From positions 1 through 9,357 of the forward strand of contig CANISA010000044.1 of NCBI GenBank assembly GCA_947470005.1: a stretch of DNA of 9,357 bases. The letters are read 5' to 3'. Source of the DNA: Legionellaceae bacterium (lineage in GTDB: Bacteria; Pseudomonadota; Gammaproteobacteria; Legionellales; Legionellaceae). This document shows positions 1 to 7,435 of the stretch, in pieces (the stretch's first letter is position 1; each line of letters starts with the position of its first letter). The notes beneath the pieces are model-generated. The model saw only the letters and a list, made by a program, of their open reading frames with translations. It was not told the origin of the DNA and did not search any database. The position numbers were made by a program, and so were the translations under genes.

Positions 1-98
1 CTGTGAATTTTTATAAGCATTTTGGTTTTATACCGTTCCCGGCAAATGATCATCGATTGTTTTTGCCTATAAGCACAATAAATGGATTAGGTTTATAA
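1..98 (+). CDS. GNAT-family N-acetyltransferase, C-terminal end (TacT-like toxin family), cut by window start
   Basis: Reading from base 3 gives about 31 residues ending at a TAA at 96-98. They include FYKHFGFIPFP followed by RLFLPIST. This Phe-Tyr...Gly-Phe...Pro pattern followed by a Leu-Phe-Leu-Pro strand is the usual C-terminus of small GNAT acetyltransferases of the TacT/AtaT kind. Known members acetylate charged tRNAs and are neutralised by a ribbon-helix-helix (DUF1778-type) antitoxin encoded just upstream, which would lie outside this window. Only the last acetyl-CoA-fold strands are visible, so whether the gene is intact, and whether it is a toxin rather than another GNAT enzyme, cannot be decided here. 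It converges on the pncC gene. Confidence 0.65.
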   Translation, partial: VNFYKHFGFIPFPANDHRLFLPISTINGLGL

Positions 99-117
99 CC
101 TAATTAAGGATTATTTC

Positions 118-148
118 ATGTAGTAACTATTCAGAATGGTTACTACAT
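118..148. repeat. Long stem-loop between convergent genes
   Basis: The left arm ATGTAGTAACTATT (118-131) pairs with the right arm AATGGTTACTACAT (135-148) around a 3-nt CAG loop. All 14 pairs form, one of them G-T. It lies between the stop of the GNAT gene and the stop of pncC, where a two-way terminator would be expected. Neither strand shows a run of T after the stem: the flank is ATATATAT on one side and GAAATAATCC when read on the other. It could be a terminator without a U tract, an RNA-stabilising hairpin, or the remnant of a small inverted-repeat element. Confidence 0.6.
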
Positions 149-155
149 ATATATA

Positions 156-650
156 TCACGCGAGGCGTTTGATCAAATTCTGCAAGGCAGCGAAGACCGC
201 TTGGTGTCGTATGGCCTGCCTGTTTCCTGGGAATAAGTAGTTTTTAGCTCTTGTCGGTTGATTTGCGCCGGCACACGCGATCCAGACCGTGCCGACCGGC
301 TTGTCTAAACTGCCGCCTCCTGGTCCTGCAACGCCTGTGATGGCGACGCTGACGTTGGCTTTGCTCGTGTTGAGCGCGCCGTCGGCCATGGCGCGCGCGG
401 TGGCTTCGCTGACGGCGCCATGTGTTAATAGGGTGCTTTTTGGAACGCTTAACAGGGTTTCTTTGGATTCGTTCGAATACGTGATAAAGCCGCGATCAAA
501 CCAGGCTGAACACCCAGGAATATCCGTTATTGCCGCACACAGGCTGCCTCCTGTGCACGATTCTGCCGCGGTCGCGAACCATGAGCGATCGCGCAGCAGG
601 TGGCCTAGGGTCTCCGCAAGCGTATGAATGGAGGTGAGTTGTTCTTTCAT
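156..650 (-). CDS. pncC: Nicotinamide-nucleotide amidohydrolase (CinA C-terminal domain protein)
   Basis: This 164-residue protein is a stand-alone CinA C-terminal domain, about the size of E. coli PncC/YgaD. The family deamidates nicotinamide mononucleotide to nicotinate mononucleotide, recycling the pyridine ring for NAD synthesis in the cytoplasm. Visible signatures are AAESCTGGSL (28-37), a WFDRGFITYSN segment (50-60) followed by Lys63, and VAITGVAGPGGG (102-113). The N-terminal molybdopterin-binding-like half of full CinA is absent, as is usual for this short form. The start ATG overlaps the TGA stop of the upstream hydrolase gene (ATGA at 647-650). No strong Shine-Dalgarno precedes it, so translation is probably coupled to that gene. 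Confidence 0.93.
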   Translation of the reverse strand: MKEQLTSIHTLAETLGHLLRDRSWFATAAESCTGGSLCAAITDIPGCSAWFDRGFITYSNESKETLLSVPKSTLLTHGAVSEATARAMADGALNTSKANVSVAITGVAGPGGGSLDKPVGTVWIACAGANQPTRAKNYLFPGNRQAIRHQAVFAALQNLIKRLA

Positions 651-1375
651 GGGCGAGATGGGGGATTAAATTGTTCAGTTAAAAAATGGGTCATGGCTTG
701 CCAGGCGCGTCGCTCAGAACGTGGTTGATAGATGGTGCCTAGGGCCGTATCGTGTGCGGCTGGATTCATAAAGGCATGCTGCGTTTGGCTGTACACATGG
801 ACTTGCCAGTCGACACCGGCATCCGTCATTTCATCACAAAAGACCTGAACATCAGCCGGGGAGACCATGGGGTCCTCGTGACCGTGTAACACAAAGATGT
901 TGGCGTGAATGGTTTTGTTTATCATCGATGTCGGTTTACTCAGTAAACCATGAAAGCTCACAGCACTTGCAATGGGTGCGCCACTTCGAGCGAGATCCAA
1001 GGCACATAAGCCACCGAAACAAAACCCGATGACAGCAATGCGATGGGGGTCCACCATGGGCAATGCGGCCACGGCATGGAACGCCGCGAGAATACGTGCT
1101 TGTAATACCTCTCGATGCTCAAGCAGAGGTTTCATTAAGGCTTGTTTTTCTTCATTGGTTTCACCTAGGCAGCCATCCCCGTACATGTCGACGGCAAAAC
1201 CAACATAGCCTAAGTCTGCAAGTGCATCCGCTTTTTGACAGGCGAAGGCATTGCGTCCACTCCAGTCATGAATAACCAGGACAGCAGGGCGTTTTGTTGT
1301 GGAGGCAGGGTCATACACGAGGTGGCCATGCAGTGCTTGGGCGTCATGGTAATAGAGGTGGCTTGATGTGTGCAT
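647..1375 (-). CDS. Dienelactone hydrolase family protein
   Basis: A 242-residue alpha/beta-hydrolase of the dienelactone hydrolase family, without a signal peptide and so probably cytoplasmic. The expected triad is in place: nucleophile Cys119 in IGFCFGG (116-122), Asp168 in HGHEDPM (164-170) and His200 in TQHAFM (198-203). An early conserved HDWSG (36-40) precedes it. Classical members open dienelactone in chlorocatechol breakdown, but many housekeeping homologues have no settled substrate and nothing nearby suggests aromatic catabolism, so only the family is assigned. It runs directly into pncC with a stop-start overlap. An 80-nt gap separates it from engB upstream, so it may be read from engB or from its own promoter. 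Confidence 0.9.
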   Translation of the reverse strand: MHTSSHLYYHDAQALHGHLVYDPASTTKRPAVLVIHDWSGRNAFACQKADALADLGYVGFAVDMYGDGCLGETNEEKQALMKPLLEHREVLQARILAAFHAVAALPMVDPHRIAVIGFCFGGLCALDLARSGAPIASAVSFHGLLSKPTSMINKTIHANIFVLHGHEDPMVSPADVQVFCDEMTDAGVDWQVHVYSQTQHAFMNPAAHDTALGTIYQPRSERRAWQAMTHFLTEQFNPPSRP

Positions 1376-1455
1376 AAATAGGCGCTTAATGTATAGTTTC
1401 TACGAATAAAAATAAGCATAAAACAGTTTACGACAGACCGCAATTCTTGATGGTT

Positions 1456-2079
1456 TTATTGTTGGGCGACAGACGCTGCTGGCGGCCATGCCATCCATTG
1501 ATTCATGATGCAAACGAGCTCATCTACCCCTTGTCGTTTGAGCGAGGAAAAGAGTTGGGCGGTGAGCAGCTCTCCCGCAGAAGCGTAATGCTGTCGGACA
1601 TGAATGAGCGTTTGATGGGTTTGTCCGCGGCTCAATTTATCGGCCTTGGTGAGGAGGATATGTACAGGCAGTTGCCGGGCTAGGGCCCATTGAATCATGG
1701 TTTGATCCAGGTCTTTGAGTGGGTGGCGGATGTCCATTAACAGCACTAATCCACGCAAGCTTTTTCGGACATCTAAATAATGAGCCAAGTTTTTTTGCCA
1801 GTCGCGTTTGGTGTCATGAGAGACTTTTGCGTAACCATACCCGGGTAAATCAACCAAGCGGTGATGCTCGTCTTTGACCGTGAATAAATTAATGAGCTGC
1901 GTGCGGCCTGGTGTTTTACTGATTCGAGCGAGGCCTCTGATCCCGGTCAGGCAATTCAACGCACTGGACTTGCCCGCGTTTGAGCGACCCGCAAAGGCGA
2001 CTTCATAGCCCGTATCACTGGGGAGTTGATCGACACGAGCGGCACTTTTTAAGAAAACGGCTTGATTGTATAGGTTCAT
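1456..2079 (-). CDS. engB: Ribosome biogenesis GTP-binding protein EngB/YihA/YsxC
   Basis: A 207-residue TRAFAC GTPase, close to the 210 residues of E. coli YihA. The family is needed for late assembly of the large ribosomal subunit. The GTPase motifs are complete: G1 GRSNAGKSS (31-39), G2 around Thr60 in PGRTQ, G3 DLPG (77-80), G4 TKAD (144-147) and G5 near FSSLKRQG (177-184). The open frame continues 71 codons upstream, but that extension runs over the start of the divergent cytochrome gene and resembles no EngB sequence. The ATG at 2079, giving MNLYNQ, is therefore the start; its Shine-Dalgarno is weak (GAAGA about 9 nt upstream). Adjacency to cytochrome c4 is also seen in Pseudomonas. Confidence 0.95.
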   Translation of the reverse strand: MNLYNQAVFLKSAARVDQLPSDTGYEVAFAGRSNAGKSSALNCLTGIRGLARISKTPGRTQLINLFTVKDEHHRLVDLPGYGYAKVSHDTKRDWQKNLAHYLDVRKSLRGLVLLMDIRHPLKDLDQTMIQWALARQLPVHILLTKADKLSRGQTHQTLIHVRQHYASAGELLTAQLFSSLKRQGVDELVCIMNQWMAWPPAASVAQQ

Positions 2080-2137
2080 AGTGAATAATCTTCGATTTAT
2101 TTTCGAGGACAGTGTACCATTAGTTCGCAACAACCCG

Positions 2138-2143
2138 TGAGGT
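2138..2143 (+). promoter_or_regulatory. Ribosome binding site fixing the GTG start of cytochrome c4
   Basis: TGAGGT at 2138-2143 places GAGG 5 nt before a GTG at 2148. The residues encoded from that GTG form a normal signal peptide (MKKILCLALF...), so the GTG is the start. Confidence 0.75.
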
Positions 2144-2147
2144 AACC

Positions 2148-2744
2148 GTGAAAAAAATCCTTTGCTTGGCACTCTTTTTGAGCTCATGGGCCGGATATGC
2201 CGCAGGAAACGTTCAATCAGGACAAGAAAAAGCGACGATGTGCGCTGCCTGCCATGGGCCGAAAGGGGTGAGCACGAACCCGATGTGGCCAAACCTTGCC
2301 GGTCAACATGCGGCCTATTTAGTCAAACAGCTGCGGGACTTTAAAACAGGCCGCCTGCGCCATGCGGACATCATGATGCCGTTTGTCGCGTCACTCAGTG
2401 AGGACGACATGGCTTCATTGGCTCTGTTTTATTCTAAGCAACCACCCGCCATCGCACGTGGCGCTCAACAGGATGAACCCCGCGGCGTGCAATTATACCG
2501 TACGGGTGATGTTGAAAAAAAGATAACGGCTTGCATTGCGTGCCATGGCCCGACGGGTACAGGGAACGAAGAGGCCGGTTTTCCATCGTTAACAGGGCAG
2601 CATGCGAGTTATGCGATTCAACAATTGCAAGCATTTAAAGAAAACGCACGCCAAAATGATCTCAATGCCATCATGCGCACAATCAGCGCGCGGATGAGCA
2701 TGGAAGACATGAAGGCTGTCGCTGATTATTTAGGCGGACCCTAA
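2148..2744 (+). CDS. Cytochrome c4, dihaem, periplasmic
   Basis: A 198-residue dihaem cytochrome made of two similar halves. An N-terminal signal peptide (Lys-Lys start, hydrophobic 4-17, likely cleavage after Ala18-Ala19-Gly20) sends it to the periplasm. Haem motifs are CAACH (32-36) and CIACH (129-133). Met76 and Met176 occupy equivalent places eight residues before a conserved Ser and are the likely axial ligands. Each half also has the GQHAAY / GQHASY repeat before a QLxxF helix, typical of c4. Cytochrome c4 carries electrons from the bc1 complex or other donors to terminal oxidases. It diverges from engB across a 68-nt gap that must hold both promoters; no convincing -35/-10 pair was seen there. 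Confidence 0.93.
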   Translation: MKKILCLALFLSSWAGYAAGNVQSGQEKATMCAACHGPKGVSTNPMWPNLAGQHAAYLVKQLRDFKTGRLRHADIMMPFVASLSEDDMASLALFYSKQPPAIARGAQQDEPRGVQLYRTGDVEKKITACIACHGPTGTGNEEAGFPSLTGQHASYAIQQLQAFKENARQNDLNAIMRTISARMSMEDMKAVADYLGGP

Positions 2745-2778
2745 TCTTAATGACGTGCTGGGGTAACTTGATCTAAGA

Positions 2779-5010
2779 CTACTCTTCCACCCGAAGGCTT
2801 GTCACTTGTTGTAGTCCACGCGGTAGTTTGTGTCCACGAAGGCTTCGTGTACCCAAGTAGGGCGTTCTGTCGGCCGCTTTTAAGCTTAAATGCCGCTTGC
2901 CAGCGTGCACGATCAACGTGCTTTTTTCAGATAATAGCTGAATATCCAAAACAAATTCTGTGCGAGTTGATGCCAAAGCGGAAGGAATATTAATTAATCG
3001 ATTGCCTTTCCCTCGTGCGAGCACGGGCAACTCGGCTGCTGCAAAAATCAAGAGGCGGCCGGTGTTGGTGACGCATGCGACGTGTTGTGCTTCTTGAGAT
3101 AGAACCAAACGAGGGGGTAAAATGTGGGCGTTTTCGGATACCTTCAAGCACACTTTTCCATTTCGATTTTTAACGTGTAAATCGCTTAATTGTGCGAGGA
3201 ACCCATATCCCGCGTCAGTTGCTAAGAGCACCCATTCGTCAGGCTCGCCACTGACTAAGGCCACAAAGGATGCGCCATCGGCAGGGTTTAGTTTTCCAGT
3301 TAACGGCTCTCCTTGGCCGCGTGCAGCAGGCAGGGTATGGCCTGGCAAAGAATAAACCTTGCCTTCGTTGTCGAAAAAGACGACTTGTTGATTGCTGCGC
3401 CCGGGTGCTTGCGCTTTGAAGGCGTCGCCTGCTTTATAGCTTAAGGTCGCGCCGTCAATGTCGAAGCCTTTGGCGGCTCTGACCCATCCTTTTTCTGAGA
3501 TAACGATGGTAATGGGCTCATTGGGGAGAATGTCTTCTTCTTTTAATGCTTGTGAATCTGTTCGTGTCATCAGAGGAGAACGACGTGGATCACCGTATTG
3601 GTCGCGATCGGCGGTCATTTCTTCTTTTACTAAGTTTCGCAAGCGTGTGTCGCTCGCTAAAATTTGTTGGAGTGCGTCTCGTTCCAAGGCGAGCGCCTCC
3701 AGCTCTGCGCGTAATTTAATTTCTTCAAGTTTCGCCAAGTGGCGTAATTTAAGATCAAGAATTGCATCCGCTTGGATGGCACTTAAGTGAAAGCGTGCCA
3801 TCAAGGCTTGCTTTGGATTGTCGTCATGGCGAATGATGGCTATGATTTCATCTAAATTTAAATAAGCAATCCATAGTCCGTCGAGGATGTGCAGGCGATC
3901 GAGGACGTTATTGAGACGATGTTGTAAGCGTTTTTTTACGGTACTGAGCCGAAAAACAAGCCATTCGTTTAAAATAGTGACTAGATTTTTAACGCGAGGC
4001 TTGCCATCCAAGCCAATCATATTAAAATTAGCGCGGTAACTCCGTTCTAAATCCGTGGTGGCAAAGAGATGCGACATCAGGTCATCCACATCAATCCGAT
4101 TGGATCGCGGGATGATCACAAGCCGCGTCGGGTGCTCATGATCCGATTCATCACGCAGATCGTCGACCATCGGGAGTTTTTTCTGCTGCATTTGAGTAGC
4201 AATTTGTTCAATAATTTTATCGCCTGAGACTTGATAGGGAAGGGCTGTGATCACCACGTGGTGTTTTTCAGTCTGATAAATGGCGCGCATTTTGATGGAG
4301 CCCAGGCCGTCTGTGTACATGGCGCGAATCGCGTGTCTCGGGGTGATTATCTCCGCTTGTGTTGGAAAATCGGGCCCCTGGATGAACGTCATGAGCGTAT
4401 CGAGGGAGGCCTCGGGATTATCTAATAAATGAATACATGCATTGGCCACTTCCACGAGGTTGTGAGGCAAAACATCAGAAGACATGCCCACAGCAATGCC
4501 TGTGGCTCCATTGAGAAGGACGTTGGGTAAACGGGCGGGGAGTAACGTTGGCTCACGGAGCGTCGCATCAAAATTGTCCATCCAGTCCACGGTGCCTTGT
4601 TGTAACTCAGACAACAACAGATCAGCATAAGCCGACAAGCGTGCTTCCGTGTAACGCATGGCCGCGAAGGATTTCGGATCGTCAGGCGAACCCCAGTTGC
4701 CTTGGCCATCAACAAAGGGATAGCGATAGGAGAAAGGCTGGGCCATGAGGACCATGGCCTCATAACAGGCTTGATCACCATGAGGATGAAATTTACCCAG
4801 CACATCCCCTACGGTCCGTGCTGATTTTTTATGTTTAGACGTGGCTTTCAAGCCCAGCTCAGACATTGCATACACGATGCGACGTTGAACCGGTTTAAAC
4901 CCATCGGCAAGATGCGGCAATGCACGGTCTAAAATGACGTACATGGAGTAATCAAGATAGGCTTTTTCGGTAAACTCCGTGAGGGGTTTACGCTCGGTTA
5001 CAACAGCCAT
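2779..5010 (-). CDS. parC: DNA topoisomerase IV subunit A
   Basis: A 743-residue type IIA topoisomerase A subunit (E. coli ParC is 752), which with ParE unlinks daughter chromosomes. The winged-helix and tower breakage-reunion region covers about 8-480, with catalytic Arg119-Tyr120 in AAMRYTEARL and Ile172 in GIAVGM. The C-terminal beta-pinwheel starts near 495 (PITIVISEKGWVRAAKG). Numbering is collinear with E. coli through the quinolone region. There Glu84 is kept but the usual Ser80 is Gln (HGDQACYEAM; CAA codon at 4773-4771). AAGAAGGA (5026-5019) lies 8 nt before the ATG, a strong ribosome binding site. parE is not adjacent. The gene converges on cytochrome c4 with 34 nt between stops and diverges from the malic enzyme. 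Confidence 0.97.
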   Translation of the reverse strand: MAVVTERKPLTEFTEKAYLDYSMYVILDRALPHLADGFKPVQRRIVYAMSELGLKATSKHKKSARTVGDVLGKFHPHGDQACYEAMVLMAQPFSYRYPFVDGQGNWGSPDDPKSFAAMRYTEARLSAYADLLLSELQQGTVDWMDNFDATLREPTLLPARLPNVLLNGATGIAVGMSSDVLPHNLVEVANACIHLLDNPEASLDTLMTFIQGPDFPTQAEIITPRHAIRAMYTDGLGSIKMRAIYQTEKHHVVITALPYQVSGDKIIEQIATQMQQKKLPMVDDLRDESDHEHPTRLVIIPRSNRIDVDDLMSHLFATTDLERSYRANFNMIGLDGKPRVKNLVTILNEWLVFRLSTVKKRLQHRLNNVLDRLHILDGLWIAYLNLDEIIAIIRHDDNPKQALMARFHLSAIQADAILDLKLRHLAKLEEIKLRAELEALALERDALQQILASDTRLRNLVKEEMTADRDQYGDPRRSPLMTRTDSQALKEEDILPNEPITIVISEKGWVRAAKGFDIDGATLSYKAGDAFKAQAPGRSNQQVVFFDNEGKVYSLPGHTLPAARGQGEPLTGKLNPADGASFVALVSGEPDEWVLLATDAGYGFLAQLSDLHVKNRNGKVCLKVSENAHILPPRLVLSQEAQHVACVTNTGRLLIFAAAELPVLARGKGNRLINIPSALASTRTEFVLDIQLLSEKSTLIVHAGKRHLSLKAADRTPYLGTRSLRGHKLPRGLQQVTSLRVEE

Positions 5011-5078
5011 GGTCTGTATCCTTCTTCTTATTTTTTCTTAAGCGTTGAGTCGTCACGTGGTAGCCATTCAAGGCGTGT

Positions 5079-5098
5079 ACTATACTCTATCATAATAA
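5079..5098. promoter_or_regulatory. Cluster of -10-like hexamers in the parC / malic enzyme divergent gap
   Basis: The 130-nt gap between the two divergent starts holds several five-of-six matches to TATAAT. On the plus strand these are TATACT (5081-5086), TATCAT (5088-5093) and CATAAT (5091-5096). On the minus strand they are TATAGT (5084-5079) and TATGAT (5094-5089). A weak TTCAAG at 5067-5072 lies 18 nt before CATAAT. The -35 elements are poor, so the two promoters probably overlap here but neither is defined. Confidence 0.35.
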
Positions 5099-5140
5099 GG
5101 CAGGGGTGGCACTTGGTCTATTAATCAGCGGGAGATTGTC

Positions 5141-6856
5141 ATGTATTTATGCAAAAAAAAGGATAAAAATGGGCAAGAATACGTGGAGACTCCTTTTTGC
5201 GATCATGCGTTAGTGACTAATCCCTTGCTTAATAAAGGAATGGCCTTTACTGAAAAAGAACGACAAGCATTTGATTTGCATGGTCTTTTGCCTCCTCATG
5301 TTGCAACATTAGAGGAGCAACGTGAGCGTTCTTATGAAGCGTTTAAAGGCAAAACAAGCGATATAGAGCGATATATTTATTTGCGTAGTCTACAGGATTC
5401 GAATGAAGTTCTGTTTTATAGTTTATTGACCACGTATGTGACGGAAATATTGCCGATTGTTTATACACCGACGGTAGGTCAGGGTTGCCAATTGTTTAGT
5501 GAAATATATCGTCGACCTCGAGGGGTGTTTATTTCTTATCCCTTACGGGATCACATGGATGCTATCTTAGCGAACACATGTTTTGATGACATTGAAGTCA
5601 TTGTGGTTTCTGACGGGGAGCGTATTTTAGGCTTAGGCGATGAGGGTGCTGGCGGAATGGGGATTCCGATCGGTAAACTGGCCTTATACAGTGCGTGTGC
5701 AGGCATTCACCCGGTCGCAACCTTGCCTATATTGCTTGATACGGGCACAAATAATCAGGATCTGATCCATGATCCACTGTATATCGGTTGGAAACATGCA
5801 CGCATTCGAGGGAAAGCATATGATGATTTTATCGATGAATTTGTAACGGCTGTTAAAAAACGGTTTCCTCATGTTTTATTGCAATGGGAAGATTTTGCTC
5901 AGCAAGAAGCCAACCCCTTGTTGGAACGTTATCGCGATAAACTCCTGACCTTTAATGATGATATTCAAGGGACAGCGGCTATTGCTACCGGTACATTGCT
6001 TTCTGCGGTGCAGGTTACGGGCACCGCATTGCGCGATCACCGCATTGTTGTTTTGGGCGGGGGTTCGGCCGGATGTGGTATTAGCAATTTAATGATGAAA
6101 GCCATGATGGACGATGGTTTAAGTGAACGTGAAGCACGCGCCCGTTTTTTCTTGGTCGATCGAGAGGGGTTATTTGTTGAAGGTGCGGCCGGTTTAATGG
6201 CTTTTCAGGAAAAATTTTGTCAAAGCAAACGTGCCGTCGCCGATTGGGTTTGTGCTGATCCCCATCATATTACGTTACTGGATGTGGTTAAAAATATACA
6301 TCCGACTGTTTTAATTGGTGTGTCGGGGCAGCCTGGCACCTTTAGTGAGGCCGTTGTGCGTGAAATGGCCGCACATGTTTCCCGGCCGGTGATTTTTCCG
6401 TTGTCTAACCCGACTAGCCGCAGTGAAGCAGTGCCGGAGGATTTAATTGCGTGGACCAATAATCAAGCGGTGATTGGAACGGGGAGCCCTTTCCCGTCGG
6501 TGATGCGTAATGGTGTTTCTACGCGTATTGATCAAACCAACAATGCGTATATTTTTCCTGGCATGGGCTTGGGATTAATTGCAGTGAAAGCCACCCGAGT
6601 GACCGATGATTTGTTTATGGTTGCAGCGAAAGCGCTGGCGGCGTGTTCACCGTCTATCAACAATCCCGTCGCCAATTTATTACCGCCGTTAAGTGATATT
6701 CGTGAGGTCTCTTTGAAGGTGGCGTTAGCCGTTGCAAAAGCAGCAGTAGCTGCGGGGCTCGCTGCACCTCATACCGATTCAGAGGTGGAAAAAATTGTGC
6801 GCGACCACGTGTGGAACCCGGTTTATTTACCTTATAAGCGATGTTCTTTTAGATGA
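5141..6856 (+). CDS. maeA: NAD-dependent malic enzyme (SfcA/MaeA type)
   Basis: A 571-residue malic enzyme of the large (eukaryote-like, SfcA) class; E. coli SfcA is about 565. It oxidatively decarboxylates malate to pyruvate in the cytoplasm, feeding pyruvate from the TCA cycle. Catalytic and metal residues are visible: Tyr108 in PIVYTPTVG, Lys179 in IGKLALY, Glu250-Asp251 in WEDF and Asp274 in FNDDIQGTAA. The dinucleotide-binding loop is GGGSAG (306-311), and Asp340 after the second strand (FFLVDREGL) favours NAD over NADP. GGGAG-like GGGAG at 5130-5134 lies 6 nt before the ATG. Codons 5-7 contain a run of eight A (5153-5160), a possible slippage spot. The 3' end overlaps the end of the opposite-strand transporter gene by 30 bp. 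Confidence 0.95.
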   Translation: MYLCKKKDKNGQEYVETPFCDHALVTNPLLNKGMAFTEKERQAFDLHGLLPPHVATLEEQRERSYEAFKGKTSDIERYIYLRSLQDSNEVLFYSLLTTYVTEILPIVYTPTVGQGCQLFSEIYRRPRGVFISYPLRDHMDAILANTCFDDIEVIVVSDGERILGLGDEGAGGMGIPIGKLALYSACAGIHPVATLPILLDTGTNNQDLIHDPLYIGWKHARIRGKAYDDFIDEFVTAVKKRFPHVLLQWEDFAQQEANPLLERYRDKLLTFNDDIQGTAAIATGTLLSAVQVTGTALRDHRIVVLGGGSAGCGISNLMMKAMMDDGLSEREARARFFLVDREGLFVEGAAGLMAFQEKFCQSKRAVADWVCADPHHITLLDVVKNIHPTVLIGVSGQPGTFSEAVVREMAAHVSRPVIFPLSNPTSRSEAVPEDLIAWTNNQAVIGTGSPFPSVMRNGVSTRIDQTNNAYIFPGMGLGLIAVKATRVTDDLFMVAAKALAACSPSINNPVANLLPPLSDIREVSLKVALAVAKAAVAAGLAAPHTDSEVEKIVRDHVWNPVYLPYKRCSFR

Positions 6857-7435
6857 AATTGATCTCAAAATAACGCCATACAGAGGGACAAAGGCAATGA
6901 AGCTGATGAGCGTTTTGAAGCCAAGATCGACGAGGGCTATTTCCATCCAATGCTGGCTTAAAAAAGGGTTACCGCAGTGATAAAAGGCCAGCGAAAAAAA
7001 CACCAGCGTGTCAATAACATTGCTTATGCTTGTGGCGAGTGTGGGCGCCAGCCACCAGGATCTGTTGTTGTTCACCCGTTGGAAAACAAGAATATCGAGC
7101 AATTGCCCAATGACATAGGCACAAAAACAAGCGCCTGCGATGCGTAATGGTAATTCAGGCAGCATGAAGAGGCGGCTGCTGTCCTGATTAAACACGCAAG
7201 CCAAGCAATATGAGCTGATGAGCCCAGGTAGCATGCTACGAAAGACAACCTGGCGCGCCATGGCTGCGCCGAATAAGCGCGTGGTGAGATCCGTGGTAAT
7301 AAAAATAAGCGGGTAAGAGAACGCGCCCCACGTGGTGTGAAAGCCGAATAGATAAAAAGGATATTGCACCAACACGTTACTTATCGTTAATAAGCAAATG
7401 TGAGCGAGTGATAAAAATCGGAGTGAGCGCGTCAT
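6827..7435 (-). CDS. yhhQ: Queuosine precursor transporter, YhhQ family (DUF165)
   Basis: A 202-residue integral membrane protein of the YhhQ / vitamin-uptake-transporter family. E. coli YhhQ imports the queuosine precursors preQ0 and preQ1 for tRNA modification. The family core is clear: FHTTWGAFSYPLIFITTDLT begins at 32, followed by RLFG, GQLLDILVF (110-118), WWLAPT (127-132), SNVIDTLVFF (138-147) and HWMEIALVD (162-170). About six hydrophobic segments span the chain, all matching E. coli YhhQ in order. The ATG directly follows the TAA stop of the upstream gene (TAAATG, no gap), with AAGGA (7450-7446) 10 nt before it inside that gene. This is the last gene of a three-gene operon. No queuosine biosynthesis gene is nearby, consistent with a salvage role. 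Confidence 0.92.
   Translation of the reverse strand: MTRSLRFLSLAHICLLTISNVLVQYPFYLFGFHTTWGAFSYPLIFITTDLTTRLFGAAMARQVVFRSMLPGLISSYCLACVFNQDSSRLFMLPELPLRIAGACFCAYVIGQLLDILVFQRVNNNRSWWLAPTLATSISNVIDTLVFFSLAFYHCGNPFLSQHWMEIALVDLGFKTLISFIAFVPLYGVILRSISSKRTSLIR

Noticed and set aside
289..627. Plus-strand 112-codon frame opposite pncC
   Set aside because: It lies entirely within pncC, whose family motifs are intact, and its translation is low-complexity and resembles nothing known.
1210..1443. 77-codon minus-strand frame overlapping the start of the hydrolase gene
   Set aside because: Most of it is an alternate frame of the hydrolase coding region, and it lacks a ribosome binding site and protein-like composition.
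1376..1455. Terminator or promoter between engB and the hydrolase gene
   Set aside because: No stem with a T run is seen after engB. TATACA near 1390 has no acceptable -35 at 16-18 nt, so neither is called.
2080..2292. 71-codon upstream extension of the engB reading frame
   Set aside because: It covers the divergent promoter region and the start of cytochrome c4 on the other strand. It bears no likeness to EngB N-termini, and the ATG at 2079 gives the normal family length.
4422..4805. 127-codon minus-strand frame inside parC
   Set aside because: It is an out-of-frame reading of the most conserved part of parC. It starts at a chance ATG and has no ribosome site or family resemblance.
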